From Prosapia bicincta (Eukaryota > Arthropoda > Insecta > Hemiptera > Cercopidae), in NCBI GenBank assembly GCA_036971475.1, contig JBAIZL010000006.1:9093156-9157155 (forward strand): a stretch of 64,000 nucleotides of DNA. The letters are read 5' to 3'. Below are positions 1 to 11,175 of this stretch, piece after piece (position 1 is the first letter of the stretch; every line of letters begins with the position of its first letter). The notes under the pieces were generated by a model. It did not search any database, was not told where the DNA came from, and saw nothing but the letters and a program-made list of their open reading frames with translations. The translations under genes and the position numbers were made by a program.

Positions 1-340
1 AAATATTTTAATTTATGTAAAACCATAATGAATAGTGCTCTGTATCTTAAAAGCATCAAAAAAAGGTTTCACTAGTTATTCATGACATTAAAAGAGAGTA
101 GTGATAAAATACAGATTAAAGAAAACAAAAAAGGTTGTGGTTTCTATGTTGTACATCTCGAGGTTTTTTTAAACAATGTTCTTAATCATATCACTTGGGA
201 ATAAACCAGTACTTACTGATATTCTATATACTTGCTGATAGCGTACATATCCTCGTTACTGATAGGTCAAACAGGAAAAACTTTTATCACACAATACCAG
301 GAAGACTTAAAAATATAGAACCCAAATCAAATTTTGCTTT

Positions 341-345
<5 letters not shown>
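1..345. other. AT-rich noncoding sequence
   Basis: No exon, RNA gene or repeat structure is supported here. The short open frame at 195-416 is carried into the adjoining (TA)n array and looks fortuitous. Confidence 0.6.

Positions 346-413
<68 letters not shown>
346..413. repeat. (TA)n microsatellite
   Basis: About 34 uninterrupted TA units. Similar arrays recur through the window and several touch transposable-element ends. Confidence 0.98.
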
Positions 414-417
<4 letters not shown>

Positions 418-493
418 TTCTACTGTTTATTCAAACTTCACCATACTCAACAAAATTATTTAAAAACAAATTTTGCTGGTTTTTCATGTTTAA

Positions 494-1592
494 CACTTTA
501 GCTGCTATCCACAATATCCGCGTTTTTCCAATTGAAGTGTTGCCAAAATATTTGAAGCCTATTTTTGAATAATGTGTACATATTTTTTGTTCCCCTATCA
601 TATCTAAGTACGAATATACGTTTCTTAATATATATAAACAGGTGTTGCACCAATTGGCTTGATTTTTTTTATAGCGTAAATAATACTTAAATAAACTCTG
701 TTTTTGAGGTATTTATATTTTCCTCCTTCTACAATATACTCTTGATATTTTTTTGTTTTATGTGTATATAATAAATAACTAAACCGCAATTTCATGTTCC
801 GTTTACCGAAATAATAAGCTGACTGGAGAGTAAAGTGTTTTGACATTTATCACGAAGAGATGTAAACATGTCACATATGATTGATTTGTGAGTTTATAAA
901 TATTTTGTATATAGAACGGAAGTGTAAACGTATTCTCTGTCTCATACATAATGCTTCAGATACGATAAATACTACACAAGATTCATAACAAGCAAAAGTT
1001 TTAAAACTTAGTCATTTACTTTTTAAAGAATTTACGTTATAATTTACTTCCTAGTAAGGATTAGTTTATCTAAGTGTACCAGAGTTTGTACTTAATTTCA
1101 GCCAAGTCCATATTTGTAAGAATTTTTATACAACTAAATATTTAGTTAATATTTCTGACTTATTTTTTAGCTTTTGTGAAATTTTGAAAATAGTGAAAAT
1201 CAATATAATATGTCATTAAAAATTATATTTTTATTGTGAAAGTATATAAAGATAAACTTTTTTCAATGAACCAATTTGTTTGATTGGAATAATCAACTCA
1301 ACTTCACTGAAATTGTTAACAAATATGTGTGTCGCTCCATAAATCATGACAAAAAATTCCTAAAATAACATCATGTTTATAATACCGCTAGCATTTATCT
1401 ATCAAACAAAAGCTATCATATTTATATCTTTAAATAGTGTGAAACTTGTTGTTTAACACAGTGCATTCATTTTTCCTAAAGAAGCAACACCGGTTGAGTA
1501 TTACAAATAAACATAAAGCGTTACTAGACAACGTCGGGCCTAGTCCCCCGAAAGTATTCCGTTCAGCCTAAAGAAACGTGGCAGCTAAAGTG
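494..1592. mobile_element. TTAA-type MITE (piggyBac-like)
   Basis: Perfect 12-bp terminal inverted repeats, CACTTTAGCTGC at 494-505 and its reverse complement at 1581-1592, are flanked by TTAA at 490-493 and 1593-1596. A TTAA target duplication is the hallmark of the piggyBac superfamily. The 1.1-kb interior is AT-rich and shows no recognisable transposase, so it is probably non-autonomous. The 73-codon minus-strand frame at 625-846 has no family I recognise. Confidence 0.75.
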
Positions 1593-1596
1593 TTAA

Positions 1597-2200
1597 CCCT
1601 TTGATTAGCAACATGCGCCTGCCCTGATACAGCCCCTGGAAACAAAATATTTTAAAAAGATTTTTACGCTTTTTTCTCTAATTTTTTAAATTATAGTAAT
1701 ATTTGTTTATAATTTTTTATTTACTAATTTCCCCATGTTAACCAAACTTTACCTTACATTTACTGACAATATCTTTGCTACAAATTATCTGTTTTTTTTT
1801 TTTTGTAAATTACCTATTTATTGTTAAATTACCGCATACACTTTGAAACAATCTGTAAACTTGTGGAAAACCGTGGAATTTGGACACAAAAGAACTTCTT
1901 CAGTAGTCAATCGCCTATTAATTGTAAAATACCGCACAAACTTTGAAACGATCTGTAAATATGTAGGAAAATCCATAAACTTTAGAAACAAAAGAATGGG
2001 GACTACTCTGTGTAGTATTTAGCATTCCTCCCAGTAGTTGCAAATAGTTAACCTAGATTACAGCACAATACGCAGAAATATAAATCGTAAATTTAAGGTA
2101 ATGCTAATCTGAGAGAAATGGTAAAACGTACATATACAGGAATGGTCCTACTGGTCATTGTTTGATCTCACGTATTGGTAAGTGAATGCTATTCAAAGGG
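1597..2200. mobile_element. Second TTAA-type MITE, abutting the first
   Basis: Termini CCCTTTGATTAGCA (1597-1610) and TGCTATTCAAAGGG (2187-2200) match as inverted repeats at 13 of 14 positions. They are flanked by TTAA at 1593-1596 and 2201-2204. The left TTAA is also the right target site of the preceding element, so the two elements share one TTAA. No coding content was seen. Confidence 0.7.
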
Positions 2201-2204
2201 TTAA

Positions 2205-2760
2205 AAAGCAATTTAAAAAATTACTTATTATTGGTCAATTAATGTGGAAACTTTGAGTTGAAATGCTATTATTAAATGCTGTTTTGAGGTTAAAAACAAA
2301 ATAATATAAACGTAATAAATGTTTTCAGCTAATTTCAGTGATGCCAACATAAAAGTACCAAATGTCTCCTATAAACTGTATTATTACTACATAAATTTGT
2401 CTATTTAATTATTGAATGTCATTTTATTATATTTATAGTAATCCCCAATAATATGCCGTTGAATACCCAATATAGTAATCTTCACATTCACAGATTATAT
2501 ACACTGCTTTACATCTACTTGTAAGTGCGGGGCCTGCAACAAAAATGTAAATTTAGTTTTTTATTTAGTTAGAAACTGAAAATAAAAAATTAATTTAAGA
2601 ACGCATTTTTAGATCTTTCTTAGAGAATTTTCATTTATCCTCAATTCAAGTTAAAAAAATATTTATTTAAGTTTTTACTTTAAAAAAAATTATCTCCCAA
2701 TTTTGTATTTATGTTCTACATTAACTCTGATGAATTCTAAATTAATTCTGCATTTTATAG
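2205..2760. other. AT-rich sequence upstream of the first recognised PGAP2 exon
   Basis: This should be PGAP2 intron, because exon 2761-3007 starts at a splice acceptor. I searched for the N-terminal membrane-segment exon expected before it and found nothing convincing. A possible acceptor and donor pair around 2495-2522 does not encode the expected sequence. Confidence 0.5.
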
Positions 2761-3007
2761 GTTCAAAACTTCCTCCCTTCCATCTCTGCTGCCATAGGGA
2801 ATTATCGCACACAACGTTTTGTCTGGGGCACAGCAATTGCTATCCATGCAGGACCACGATTCCTTTTCACATCTATGTACCGTAAATACTACAAAGATGT
2901 GTTGAACAAGAACGCACAACGACTAGCTACTGTTGCCTGTATTTTGAATGTGGTGGAGAATGTTGCCTTGATTGGCCTAACTTTTATTCCTTCAGCATAT
3001 AATTACG
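2761..3007 (+). CDS. PGAP2: PGAP2 exon A
   Basis: The acceptor is TTTTATAG at 2753-2760 and the donor is GTAATT at 3008. The frame opens in phase 0 as [13 protein letters not shown] and closes with one base of a split Ala codon (82 codons plus 1 nt). It carries the luminal loop and one or two membrane helices of the Frag1 domain. Confidence 0.92.
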
Positions 3008-4443
3008 GTAATTAAAGTTTATGAATGTTTTGTTTTTAAATTGACTGAGGATATTTTTAAGTTAAAATATAAGTTGAATTAGGTACTTTGATATTCTTGT
3101 TCATAAACAGTAGACTTAAGAATTAACTTATTAATTACCTGGAATTGTAAAAAATTCTTGGAAAATTTCTCTGCATTTATTGTTTTATATAAATTCGCAC
3201 AATGGAAATATTTTTTTATAAAAATTATCACCTTATTTATTATGCAAGATACTGTCAGAAGCAACCTTATTTTATTTAAAACAATAATGTCCTCTGTTGA
3301 GAAAATTGGCAGCATCTTACCTTAATTTGCCTTATCATTAAGCTTAGTTATCATTAATCGTCTAGTATTTTCATGTCCATTGAGATTTTACTTCTTCGTG
3401 TCCATTGGGATTTACTTTGAAATTCCTTTCTTTTTCTTATAAGGACAAGGTTTTTCTTAAACTGGGCATTTAGATTTGTTTTTTTTTGCGTATATTAAAA
3501 GTGTTTAATAGTATGATTAATTTAGTCGCATCAATGATATATCCAATATTAGGGGGGGGGGGTTTAAATTGATGGGGTTTTTTCTTGGAACATTGGACCG
3601 AGTTGTTTTATATTAAATTTTTAATTAGTGGTTTCTAAAATAGTTGTTTCTTATTAGTTGTAAATCAGATACACGGTCGTTAGGTTTCCGGTTTTAAAAA
3701 GTGATAACAATGTATCTTAATAATAATTTACAATATTTTATAGTTTTTAAAAATAAATCACTTTTATTACTTTGTGTACATTTGCTATCTAAGATGAAAA
3801 ATCTTACTTCCGATCTCTAAAGACACTGCTGATAGGATATAACAATTAATAAGCTTGTTTTTTAATATGCTTCATATACCAATAATCTTCAGCTCTTATT
3901 TTTGAAAAATCCTGGCCAGCTCCCTATCCATTCAACCAATCAATCAGAACTCTTTTTATGCTCCTTACTTCACACCTTTTGGAAATTTTAACAATTATAC
4001 ATACTCTGTCTATTTAGTATCGAACCATTCGGTCTATTAAAATACTATAAGAGTGGAGTAACAAATAAGAAAGTTGTTTAAATTCATATTTTACTTTTAC
4101 TAGGCAAAATATTTTATGTTGCAGCAATTCACGAAAAGTGTTTCATGACATTTATGCTGACATCCGAACTATACATGGTTCTCACCTGCGTTTTGTTGTC
4201 ACGTTTTCGTTCTCAACCAGCTTCCAATGTAGAAAGCAAGTCATTAAGACTTAAGTATCAGTTGTTGGGAATCAATATGGTGTCTTTTGCGTTGGCAGGA
4301 TATTTTTTCATCAGACATAACCTGTATTGCGAACCAGGAGGTGAGTAGGTTCAGTTCTTATTTTATAGCAGAGGTTTCTTACTTATAAGGCTTGAGAGTC
4401 AATTTTAAAGTTTGAGGGTATGGTTGTAGACCACTTGTATGTA

Positions 4444-4512
<69 letters not shown>

Positions 4513-6083
4513 GGTGCAGCAGTGAAACGGGAAGATTTGAAAAATGGTTGGCAGGCCTAGTAGGGAGTTTAGAGAGGGAGAGATGCGACCTTGGCCGTCT
4601 AGACAGTTGGAAATTTTAGTAACCTTGTATCGTTGGACGAACGAACAACGTGCTTTCGCTGTAAAGGCGTTTTATAAAAACAATGATAGTGCTGTTGGTG
4701 CGCAACAGGCTTTCCGTCGGGAATTTCATCTGTCTCCACACCATCCCGTACCTTCCGCAAATGCTATCAGTCTTTGGGTTAGAAATTTTGAAGCGACAGC
4801 TAGTGCTACAGGAAAACGAGGTGGCAGTGTTAAAACGGTCGTAACCCCTGAGAACGTTGATCGTGTGCGGGAAGCGTTAGTGAGAAGCCCGCAAAAATCG
4901 GCAAGACGACACAGCTTAGAACTTGTGCTTAGTGATCGATCAGTAAGAAGAATTTTGAAAATCGAACTTCATTACCATCCATACAAAATGCAGGTAGTCC
5001 AAGCTCTCAAACCTCAAGATTTCAACAGTCGGCTACGCTTTTGTCAACAAATGTTAAATGGTATCGAGCAAGATGAAGAGCGAGTTCATAACATGTGGAT
5101 GAGTGACGAGACGCACTTCCACCTTAGTGGATTCGTTAATAAACAAAATTTCCGGTATTGGTGCGCAGATAACCCACACAATCTTCATGAACAACCTCTC
5201 CACTCAGAAAAAGTTACTGTGTGGTGTGCTATGTCATCTCGAGGAATAATTGGACTTTTCTTTTTCGAAAGTGAAAACGATAACAGCGTGACAGTAAACT
5301 CTCAATGTTATGCGGACATGTTAGTAACTTTTGCACTACCCGCACTTGATGAATATGTGGATGAAGACACTTTGTTTCAGCAAGACGGGGCTACTAGCCA
5401 TACCGCTAAAATCTCTTTAGATTTGCTGAGGCTGACATTTTCCAGCCGTGTGATTAGCAGAAATGGTGATATCCCTTGGCCTGCTCGTTCACCAGACTTA
5501 ACAGCACCTGACGTTTTTCTTTGGGGGTACTTAAAATCGAAAGTTTATTTGGGTAACCAACCGAGAACTAAGAACGAGTTGAAGGAGCGCATTCAGCAAG
5601 AGACAGAATTCCGTTGGATATGCTACGCACAGTTATGGCCAGCTTTTGCGCCAGACTTCGAGAATGCATAGGACACCGAGGGAGACATCTTGCTAGCACC
5701 ATTTTCAAAAAATAATACGTAAGTGAAATTTTTTAATTGTAACACTAATTTCCACTAGTGTGCTATGAATTTCGGTTAATAAATGAAATGAATACCCATA
5801 ACTTATTTTTTTGCAAGTTATTCAAATCTTCCCGTTTCACTGCCGCACCCTGTATATATATATATATATATATATATATTATCATGATATTTCAAGTTGT
5901 CCATTATTTTTCCGTTGCACTGACTTTATAAAGTGAATATTGGTAATTGTAAACAATTATTCCACCATTAAATTAAGTGCAATTAATTTTCCTTATGTGA
6001 TGAGGCACCTTTCGGTCAGTTGACTGTTGTCGAATCACTAATTTCATTCTTTACTGAATAATTGTTTACAATTAACAATAATA

Positions 6084-6120
<37 letters not shown>

Positions 6121-6318
6121 TTTTAAATGATTAAAACAAGTTATAAAAAAAAGTATAGTTCCATTTAAAAAGGTTTTGTTGTTCCTTTAGTTTACTCGCT
6201 GTTTGCACTGTGCGAATACGTTGTCGTATTGACTAATATGGCATTCCACATGACGGCATCATGGGATTTCCATGGACGTTCAATTACCATTGACCAGTAC
6301 GGGATCGACATCAGCTGA
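2761..6318 (+). CDS. PGAP2: PGAP2, post-GPI attachment to proteins factor 2 (5' end missing)
   Basis: PGAP2 is a multi-pass Golgi/ER membrane protein of the Frag1/DRAM/Sfk1 family, needed for fatty-acid remodelling of GPI anchors. Three spliced exons, 2761-3007, 4125-4340 and 6191-6318, join in phases 1 and 1 and encode the C-terminal 196 residues plus a TGA stop at 6316-6318. Family signatures in order are [17 protein letters not shown] and the [13 protein letters not shown] membrane stretch in exon [14 protein letters not shown] just before its donor, [10 protein letters not shown] at the end of exon B, and [17 protein letters not shown] in the last exon. Vertebrate PGAP2 is about 250 aa, so roughly 50-60 N-terminal residues are missing and probably lie upstream of the window. 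A mariner-like element fills most of the last intron. All introns are GT-AG. Confidence 0.93.
3008..4124 (+). other. PGAP2 intron
   Basis: A GT-AG intron of 1.1 kb. It is AT-rich with a short poly-G run near 3552-3561, and no further element was recognised. The 78-codon minus-strand frame at 3079-3315 resembles nothing known. Confidence 0.7.
4125..4340 (+). CDS. PGAP2: PGAP2 exon B
   Basis: The acceptor is GTTGCAG ending at 4124 and the donor is GTGAGT at 4341. The frame starts with the two bases finishing the split Ala codon and reads [19 protein letters not shown], ending at [10 protein letters not shown] in phase 1. It contains two hydrophobic segments separated by a polar loop. Confidence 0.93.
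4452..4509. repeat. (TA)n array, insertion target of the mariner-like element
   Basis: A TA tract of about 29 units lies directly against the left terminal repeat of the mariner-like element. A matching TA tract follows the right terminus at 5853-5879, so one original array was probably split by the insertion. Confidence 0.95.
4510..5852 (+). mobile_element. Mariner-like element (IS630/Tc1/mariner), nearly intact
   Basis: The 1343-bp element is bounded by 32-bp terminal inverted repeats at 4510-4541 and 5821-5852 that differ at one position, beginning CAGGGTGC. TA dinucleotides flank both sides, as expected for this superfamily. It encodes a transposase on the + strand with one frameshift and sits in the last PGAP2 intron in the same orientation as the gene. 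The near-identical repeats and almost intact frame suggest a recent insertion. Confidence 0.95.
4544..5715 (+). pseudogene. Mariner-like transposase with one frameshift
   Basis: This is a DDD transposase that would cut and paste the surrounding element. The N-terminal third (about residues 30-130) is a helix-turn-helix region of the DUF4817 type common in arthropod genomes, with [18 protein letters not shown] and [10 protein letters not shown]. The catalytic core follows: [20 protein letters not shown] (first Asp), [12 protein letters not shown] (second Asp) and [18 protein letters not shown] (third Asp), with 41 residues between the second and third Asp by my count. The open frame runs 4544-5671, but the family C-terminus (MLRTVMASF through IGHRGRHL) continues in another frame to a TAA at 5713-5715. 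A one-base loss near 5606-5611 explains this. ATG 4544 lies three bases inside the left terminal repeat; a downstream Met (residue 14) is an alternative start. Confidence 0.92.
5853..5879. repeat. (TA)n tract right of the mariner-like element
   Basis: About 13 TA units. Probably the right half of the array interrupted by the insertion. Confidence 0.9.
5880..6088 (-). mobile_element. Penelope-like terminal fragment between two (TA)n tracts
   Basis: It shares the GATGAGGCACC...TCGAATCAC block and the adjoining 'accattaa...gtgcaat' sequence with the termini of the GIY-YIG-encoding PLE copies at 30 kb and 45 kb. Inverted short arms (TTGTAAACAATTATT near 5945 and its complement near 6060) enclose it. 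No coding part is present. It lies just upstream of the last PGAP2 exon. Confidence 0.65.
5997..6038 (-). ncRNA. Hammerhead-like fold with a UCGACAA core (copy A)
   Basis: On the minus strand the order is GTGAT, TCGACAA, CAGTC-AACT-GACC hairpin, GAAA, GGTGCC, TC, ATCAC. The first and last blocks pair as stem I and GGTGCC is nearly palindromic, as in minimal stem III of PLE hammerheads. The conserved CUGANGA box is replaced. Whether it cleaves is unknown. Confidence 0.4.
6089..6119. repeat. (TA)n tract
   Basis: About 15 TA units bounding the right side of the PLE terminal fragment. Confidence 0.95.
6191..6318 (+). CDS. PGAP2: PGAP2 last coding exon
   Basis: The acceptor is TTCCTTTAG ending at 6190. 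The first two bases complete a Val codon and the frame reads [20 protein letters not shown], then the conserved TASWDF, ending at TGA 6316-6318. No frameshift. It encodes the last membrane helix and the cytosolic tail. Confidence 0.93.
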
Positions 6319-7271
6319 CGGGACCCATTGCTCGGTACTGACGTGGGATAACAGACAACATCATCCGGGTCGGAAACATCATCCAACTCGGATGTATCGC
6401 CAGAAGTTACATCAGGTAACTATGATCCACAATTTGTACGACTTCCAGAAACACGTCCAAGTGTATTATCAAATTATCCAACGTCACCCAACATCTACGT
6501 GACCTTCTTGGATCCATTGAAATACAATATTAACCCATATCCAGAAGAACTGTGTACAACCCAGCCATGTGAGTGGTATTTATCCATCAACCAACCAGAG
6601 CCCTGGGCCTATTACCATGTGCTGAATGGGCCTAGAAAACATTTTGTTATCTCTGTACTTAACTCCTGATATTCCCCTTTCTGTTTCAAAGAATATGGTG
6701 TAAAGCTTTAAGTGTGATTCTTATAAAGCTTTTTGTTTTTTGATGGTTGCTTGTATTATAGTGATCGTATTTTATAGATATATTTCTCCAGACTAATTAA
6801 TTTATTTAGTATTATAATTATTTGAAATTTCACTAGTTTCCCCCTTTTTTTGCAACTACGTATATTTTATAAAAAACATTTATTGATATAGATTATTGGT
6901 AGCAGGATAAGGCCATGGTTGATTTATAAGGGTTGTTTTAATGACTATCTTATTTTAAAATGTTAGTCGAATTTTTAAAAATTTTGTAAGAGATAATATT
7001 TTATTCAAATTGTTTCTCCCTAATGAAACATTTCTCAACAAAACAATATCGTTTGAACCTTGTTAAACTTTATTATTAAGTTGTTTATAAAAATATTTTA
7101 TTTACTTATAAAAATGTGCATGTCAAATGTTTTATATACAAAATTGTAGTTATAAATCAAATTACGTTTCATAACAATTAATACTTATGCATTACAATAT
7201 TAATTATTAATCAGTTGAAAATAGATCAATCACCTCTTTAATTTTGTTAAAATTAATACAAAATTGCCCTT
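6319..7271 (+). other. PGAP2 3' UTR and downstream AT-rich sequence
   Basis: The first few hundred bases after the stop have more balanced composition than the AT-rich sequence that follows, consistent with 3' UTR. Short frames here on both strands are not protein-like. No clear polyadenylation site was fixed and no further gene was seen. Confidence 0.5.
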
Positions 7272-7275
7272 TTAA

Positions 7276-8709
7276 CACATTGAGTGCGGTGGGCATACAT
7301 GAACGCCCGTGGTGATAGGCATTCATGTACGCCCCAGGTCCACTCTCAATTCATTGGTTCAGTTTGAGGTTAGCCATTGCCAGAAAAAATTTTATTGCTT
7401 ATCGGTTATTGTGCCCATCTTTGTGAACATTTCGATACATTTAGTTTTTTGTTCCACTATTGCTGTCAGATTGGGGACTGTGTATTAGTGTTACCTGTGG
7501 TATGTTATAGTTGTGTTTAATATATTTTGCTGTACAATGAATATGGATAATGAGGTTGAATTATTGGAGAATGTCTTCTCTGATAACGAAAATGGCTCTG
7601 AGGATAGCTCCGACGATGACGACGAGGTGTCTCCATGGCAGCTGACACTTAGTGCCACTGGTATGATAGGCATACCTTTCACAGGAGATTCTGGACTTAG
7701 AGTTCCAATTTCTGGTAACAATACTCCCACTGATTGGTTTAATTTATTGATAGACGTTATTTTCTTAGAGACAATTGTTGCTGAGACAAACAGATATGCC
7801 TTGGAAATATTTGTAGTTCACAAAACACTTCCAAGTCACGAATCACAAATTGGAAAGACATGACTTTGGCCAAAATTATAATTTTTTTGGGACTATTGCT
7901 TCACACCAAAATAAACTGAACCTGTATGATTTCTGTCTCAAAGTTGTTGAAGGACTTCTACCTCTCCAAACAGGCTCTCATTTGGGTGACTCCTACTCGA
8001 AACAGCGTACACAGGCTCTCAAAGAATAACAAAAGGAAAGCAAATGGACGCAGAGTTCAAAGAAAATGTTGAGTTTGTGCAAAAGAAGGCAAAAGGAAAT
8101 TCACCACCTACATTTGTGCTGTGTACCCAGAAAAACCAGGGCTGTGTGAACTGCGATGTTTTGACAAGTTTCACAAGGCCTTCATGGCCGAGTTTCACAT
8201 GGATGACTAAAGCTGAGTATTAAAATGGGGGGGGGGGGTTGTATATAGTATTTATTTTGATATTTTTTAAAAATTATTATAAACACTGTGTTAGAACTAT
8301 TTAGATATGAATTACTCAATGACATTGTGTAAACTTACTTTTATCGTTGAATAACATTGTAAATGGCGGCAGGAAGGGTTGTAGGTCCTTAAATTTGTTT
8401 GTGATTCTTTTTCTATAATAATAATTAAGTGTTGTGACTGGAAAAAAAGGTTGTCGGTAACCAGCAATCATTGAGAGAGAAACCCAACAGTTAGACAGTT
8501 GACAACCGTCACCTGGGATACGAGAACCGGCACCACCTGCAAAGTACCTACATGAACGTACCGGAAATGACATCACCAAATCTGATGAAAATTAATGCCT
8601 AGCCAACTTCAGATGACATATTGGGTCCATCAACAACATTTTCAATGCGTTATCTGGTTTTTTTCACCAATTTTGATGTGCAACTATAAAACTTGCCGCA
8701 CTCAACGTG
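7276..8709 (+). mobile_element. PiggyBac-like element, internally deleted
   Basis: TTAA at 7272-7275 and 8710-8713 flank inverted termini CACATTGAGTGCGG (7276-7289) and CCGCACTCAACGTG (8696-8709), 13 of 14 matching. Inside, a + strand frame gives the N-terminus of a piggyBac-type transposase, and a later segment gives its Cys-rich C-terminus. The catalytic middle is missing, so the element cannot move itself. The termini resemble those of the element at 20060-20988. Confidence 0.88.
7513..8210 (+). pseudogene. PiggyBac-like transposase remnant
   Basis: The frame 7513-7863 starts with an acidic segment (NENGSEDSSDDDDE) followed by PTDWFNLLIDVIFLETIVAE, which matches the start of the piggyBac transposase domain (DDE_Tnp_1_7). 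After a break and loss of the catalytic Asp region, roughly 8070-8207 encodes a Cys-rich tail of the form CAKEGKRKFTTYICAVYPEK followed by GLCELRCFDKFH. This corresponds to the C-terminal zinc-binding domain of the family. In-frame stops and the deletion make it a clear pseudogene. Confidence 0.85.
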
Positions 8710-8713
8710 TTAA

Positions 8714-10698
8714 AGTATATATTAAATCTTTACATATTTAAATTTAAAACCCTTGTAAAAAAATTGTAATATGTTTACAAGTGTTTTTAGTGAAAACTAG
8801 TAGTTCATGTCAAGATGGAATCAACAAATATTAAAAAAATTGATGTTAATTTTGATGACTCAATTTGGAAAATGAATTCAAAAAGCATGGAGGGAAAAAA
8901 AGTGTTAGTTTTGAAAGCTTGTATGCATAGAATTAATTTTTTTTACATTGAATATATGAAAAGTAGTATTTTCTTATTAAAAAAAACCATCATACTAGAC
9001 TGAAAATAACAAGTTTTAAGGGACACAAGAGATCTTAGAAGTACAAAAAAATCTAGATTTTGTTATTAGTTAAAAGAAAGTAAAATAAAAGTGAACATTT
9101 TTAATTGGGATTTTGTAGTTAGGTCCCCAATATAAGTAAAATATTTGTTTACAGCACTATGCAAAGGAAAAAGATTTCTGTATTTTAAATGTTATACTAA
9201 AATTTAATGCAAAAATAAATTGTTAAATGTAGCTCATTACCCATTTTTAATCAAAACCCTAATAACCACTGTCACAATTTCTCCAAATATTATTTACTGA
9301 GAAGTGAGAAGATTTAATTGGTATTTGAGGTTATGTTTTCACTTAATACATAGAGTAGATATAAAGTATCAGTTTACTTTTATTAAATTTATGTGGATGA
9401 ACAATCACTTGGGTTATTGGGGCACATGAATGTAAATATCAGCCTAGCATAGATCGTGGGTTATATGCTTGCACATAATGCATTCAAATATTATTTGTTA
9501 ATTTTGAAAGTACTAATAAAAAATGATGCATCATTGGCAATGATATTGTATAAAATTAAGTAAACAAAATAAGAGTCATAGTGTAAAACTAGGGTTGTAA
9601 TATAAGAGCTCTATGTAAGATGAATATACTTTGGAATAAAAATCACAGCTTAAATTATTTAAAATTGATATTAGTTTAAAATAGTTAGTCTTAAATATTA
9701 TATTAAACCAGAAAAGCAGAGAATATATGAAATTTATCACATATGATTTATTATAATATTAAAAAGCAACTGGTATATTACAACAAATAATTAATTTAAA
9801 CATTTTTAAAGAGTTTTAATAGTTGTATGACAAAGTAGAAACATTTAACAAAGTTGTCATGAGCTAAACAAATTTTTCATAATAATTAAAGGTTCAGAGA
9901 ACCACAATATTAATTTCTTCATGTATACGGCTTTCATAAAACCACACTGAACTACATAAAATTAAATTTATTTAGACAATTTTCAAAAACACACATTGGA
10001 TACCTATTGATTTTTGTGTTTACCTAGATTATAATGAATATTTTTTTTTTATTTCTGAATAGGATAAAATTTTGTGTTGCAACTTAGGAATGTAAAGTGA
10101 TCTGTATTTAGAAGGTTTTCCAAATAATGGTTTTAGTTAACAATTTAAGTTATCATTATTAACAGTTTTACTTACAATGTGAAACATTGTGTAACAACCG
10201 CTTCCCTAATTGAAATTAATGAACCTATGGTTGAAATTGGGTTGTAATGATAAAACTGTATTATATAAATGTACGGTTCAGTCTATTTATACTATAGTAT
10301 ATATTTAAAGTTATAAAAGATAGTGATGCAAATTATTGTAAATAACCTTTATGTTAATTTCCTTTCATGAGAGGTTTCAACGATTATTTTAAATTATCTA
10401 AACTTTTGTTCCTTATTGTAACCTTTCACTAAAACATTTGTGCAATATAATTAAAACATTAAGTCGAATGTAATTCTGTTACCATTTTAAACTTTTGCCA
10501 CTTAAAACAATGAAAGAAAGGCTAACAAACCATTTTATTCACTTTTATGCAATATAAATATATTGTATTTTTAAAAAATTTGATTAATTGTATACTTAAA
10601 ATTGTAGGCATTTAATTTCTATAGAAGTATTCAAAACTTCCCAAAGAATTCTTGCCATTTAACGATAAAAACAATCATGTTTCAATTTTGTATATGAC
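8714..10698. other. AT-rich intergenic sequence
   Basis: About 2 kb with no recognisable repeat end or conserved protein apart from the doubtful open frame at 8815. Mononucleotide and AT-rich runs dominate. Confidence 0.55.
8815..9003 (+). CDS. Short open frame, possible first exon of an unknown gene
   Basis: I do not recognise this 62-codon frame. The ATG has a reasonable context (CAAGATGG). The first ~35 codons (MESTNIKKIDVNFDDSIWKM, then NSKSMEGKKVLVLKA) have protein-like composition, then run into GTATGC at 8921, which could be a splice donor. After that the translation becomes hydrophobic and low in complexity. A possible partner exon with acceptor CATTTTAG near 16650 and donor GTATGC near 16682 reads FYVGEKLYGQ in one frame, but the phase does not fit. 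It may equally be chance. Confidence 0.15.
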   Translation: MESTNIKKIDVNFDDSIWKMNSKSMEGKKVLVLKACMHRINFFYIEYMKSSIFLLKKTIILD

Positions 10699-10699
10699 T

Positions 10700-11175
10700 A
10701 CAGTAGAATCTATCTAATTCGTCACCTTCTGTAATTTGTCACAGCAATAACAAACATCGACTGCACTGTGACGTAGTATAGGCATCATCAGGAAAGAATT
10801 CTTTAGTACAAAAGAAAATGAGAGATTATTTTTAAAATTTAAACGTAAATAGATTTAATATAATGTATTTTTTCTCGCTGGTGTTATTGTTCATATAGGG
10901 TGGTGCAATATGTTTTTTTACATCATTTATGTAAATAAAGTAACATACTCTATTTGTAATTACAAAATACACTCCAGGCTATTGATGTTTGTATAGTCCT
11001 GTTGAGTTTTTGATTAACATAAATCATCACATGAATTATAATACATACCCGTTTATGTGCAATGTTTACTCACAGTTACATGTTAGTTTCACAACTCCTG
11101 TAATTCATCTTTTTCTTAAACACGTCACTCCTCAGTCCCAAACTTAACGAATTAGAGAGGCTCTCCTGTATTCTT
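10700..11175. mobile_element. Tigger/pogo-like MITE
   Basis: Left terminus ACAGTAGAATCTATCTAATT and right terminus AATTAGAGAGGCTCTCCTGT form inverted repeats of about 22 bp with a few mismatches, flanked by TA. The interior is noncoding. The segment from about 10825 to 11170 aligns by eye with 63300-63640, which ends in the same CGAATTAGAGAGGCTCT block, so this is a repeated family. Confidence 0.7.

Noticed and set aside
2495..2522. A missing upstream PGAP2 exon
   Set aside because: An acceptor- and donor-like pair exists, but the enclosed frame does not encode the expected hydrophobic N-terminal helix or match the required context.
6192..6386. Minus-strand 64-codon frame over the last PGAP2 exon
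   Set aside because: It is the antisense shadow of the conserved PGAP2 exon and its 3' UTR.
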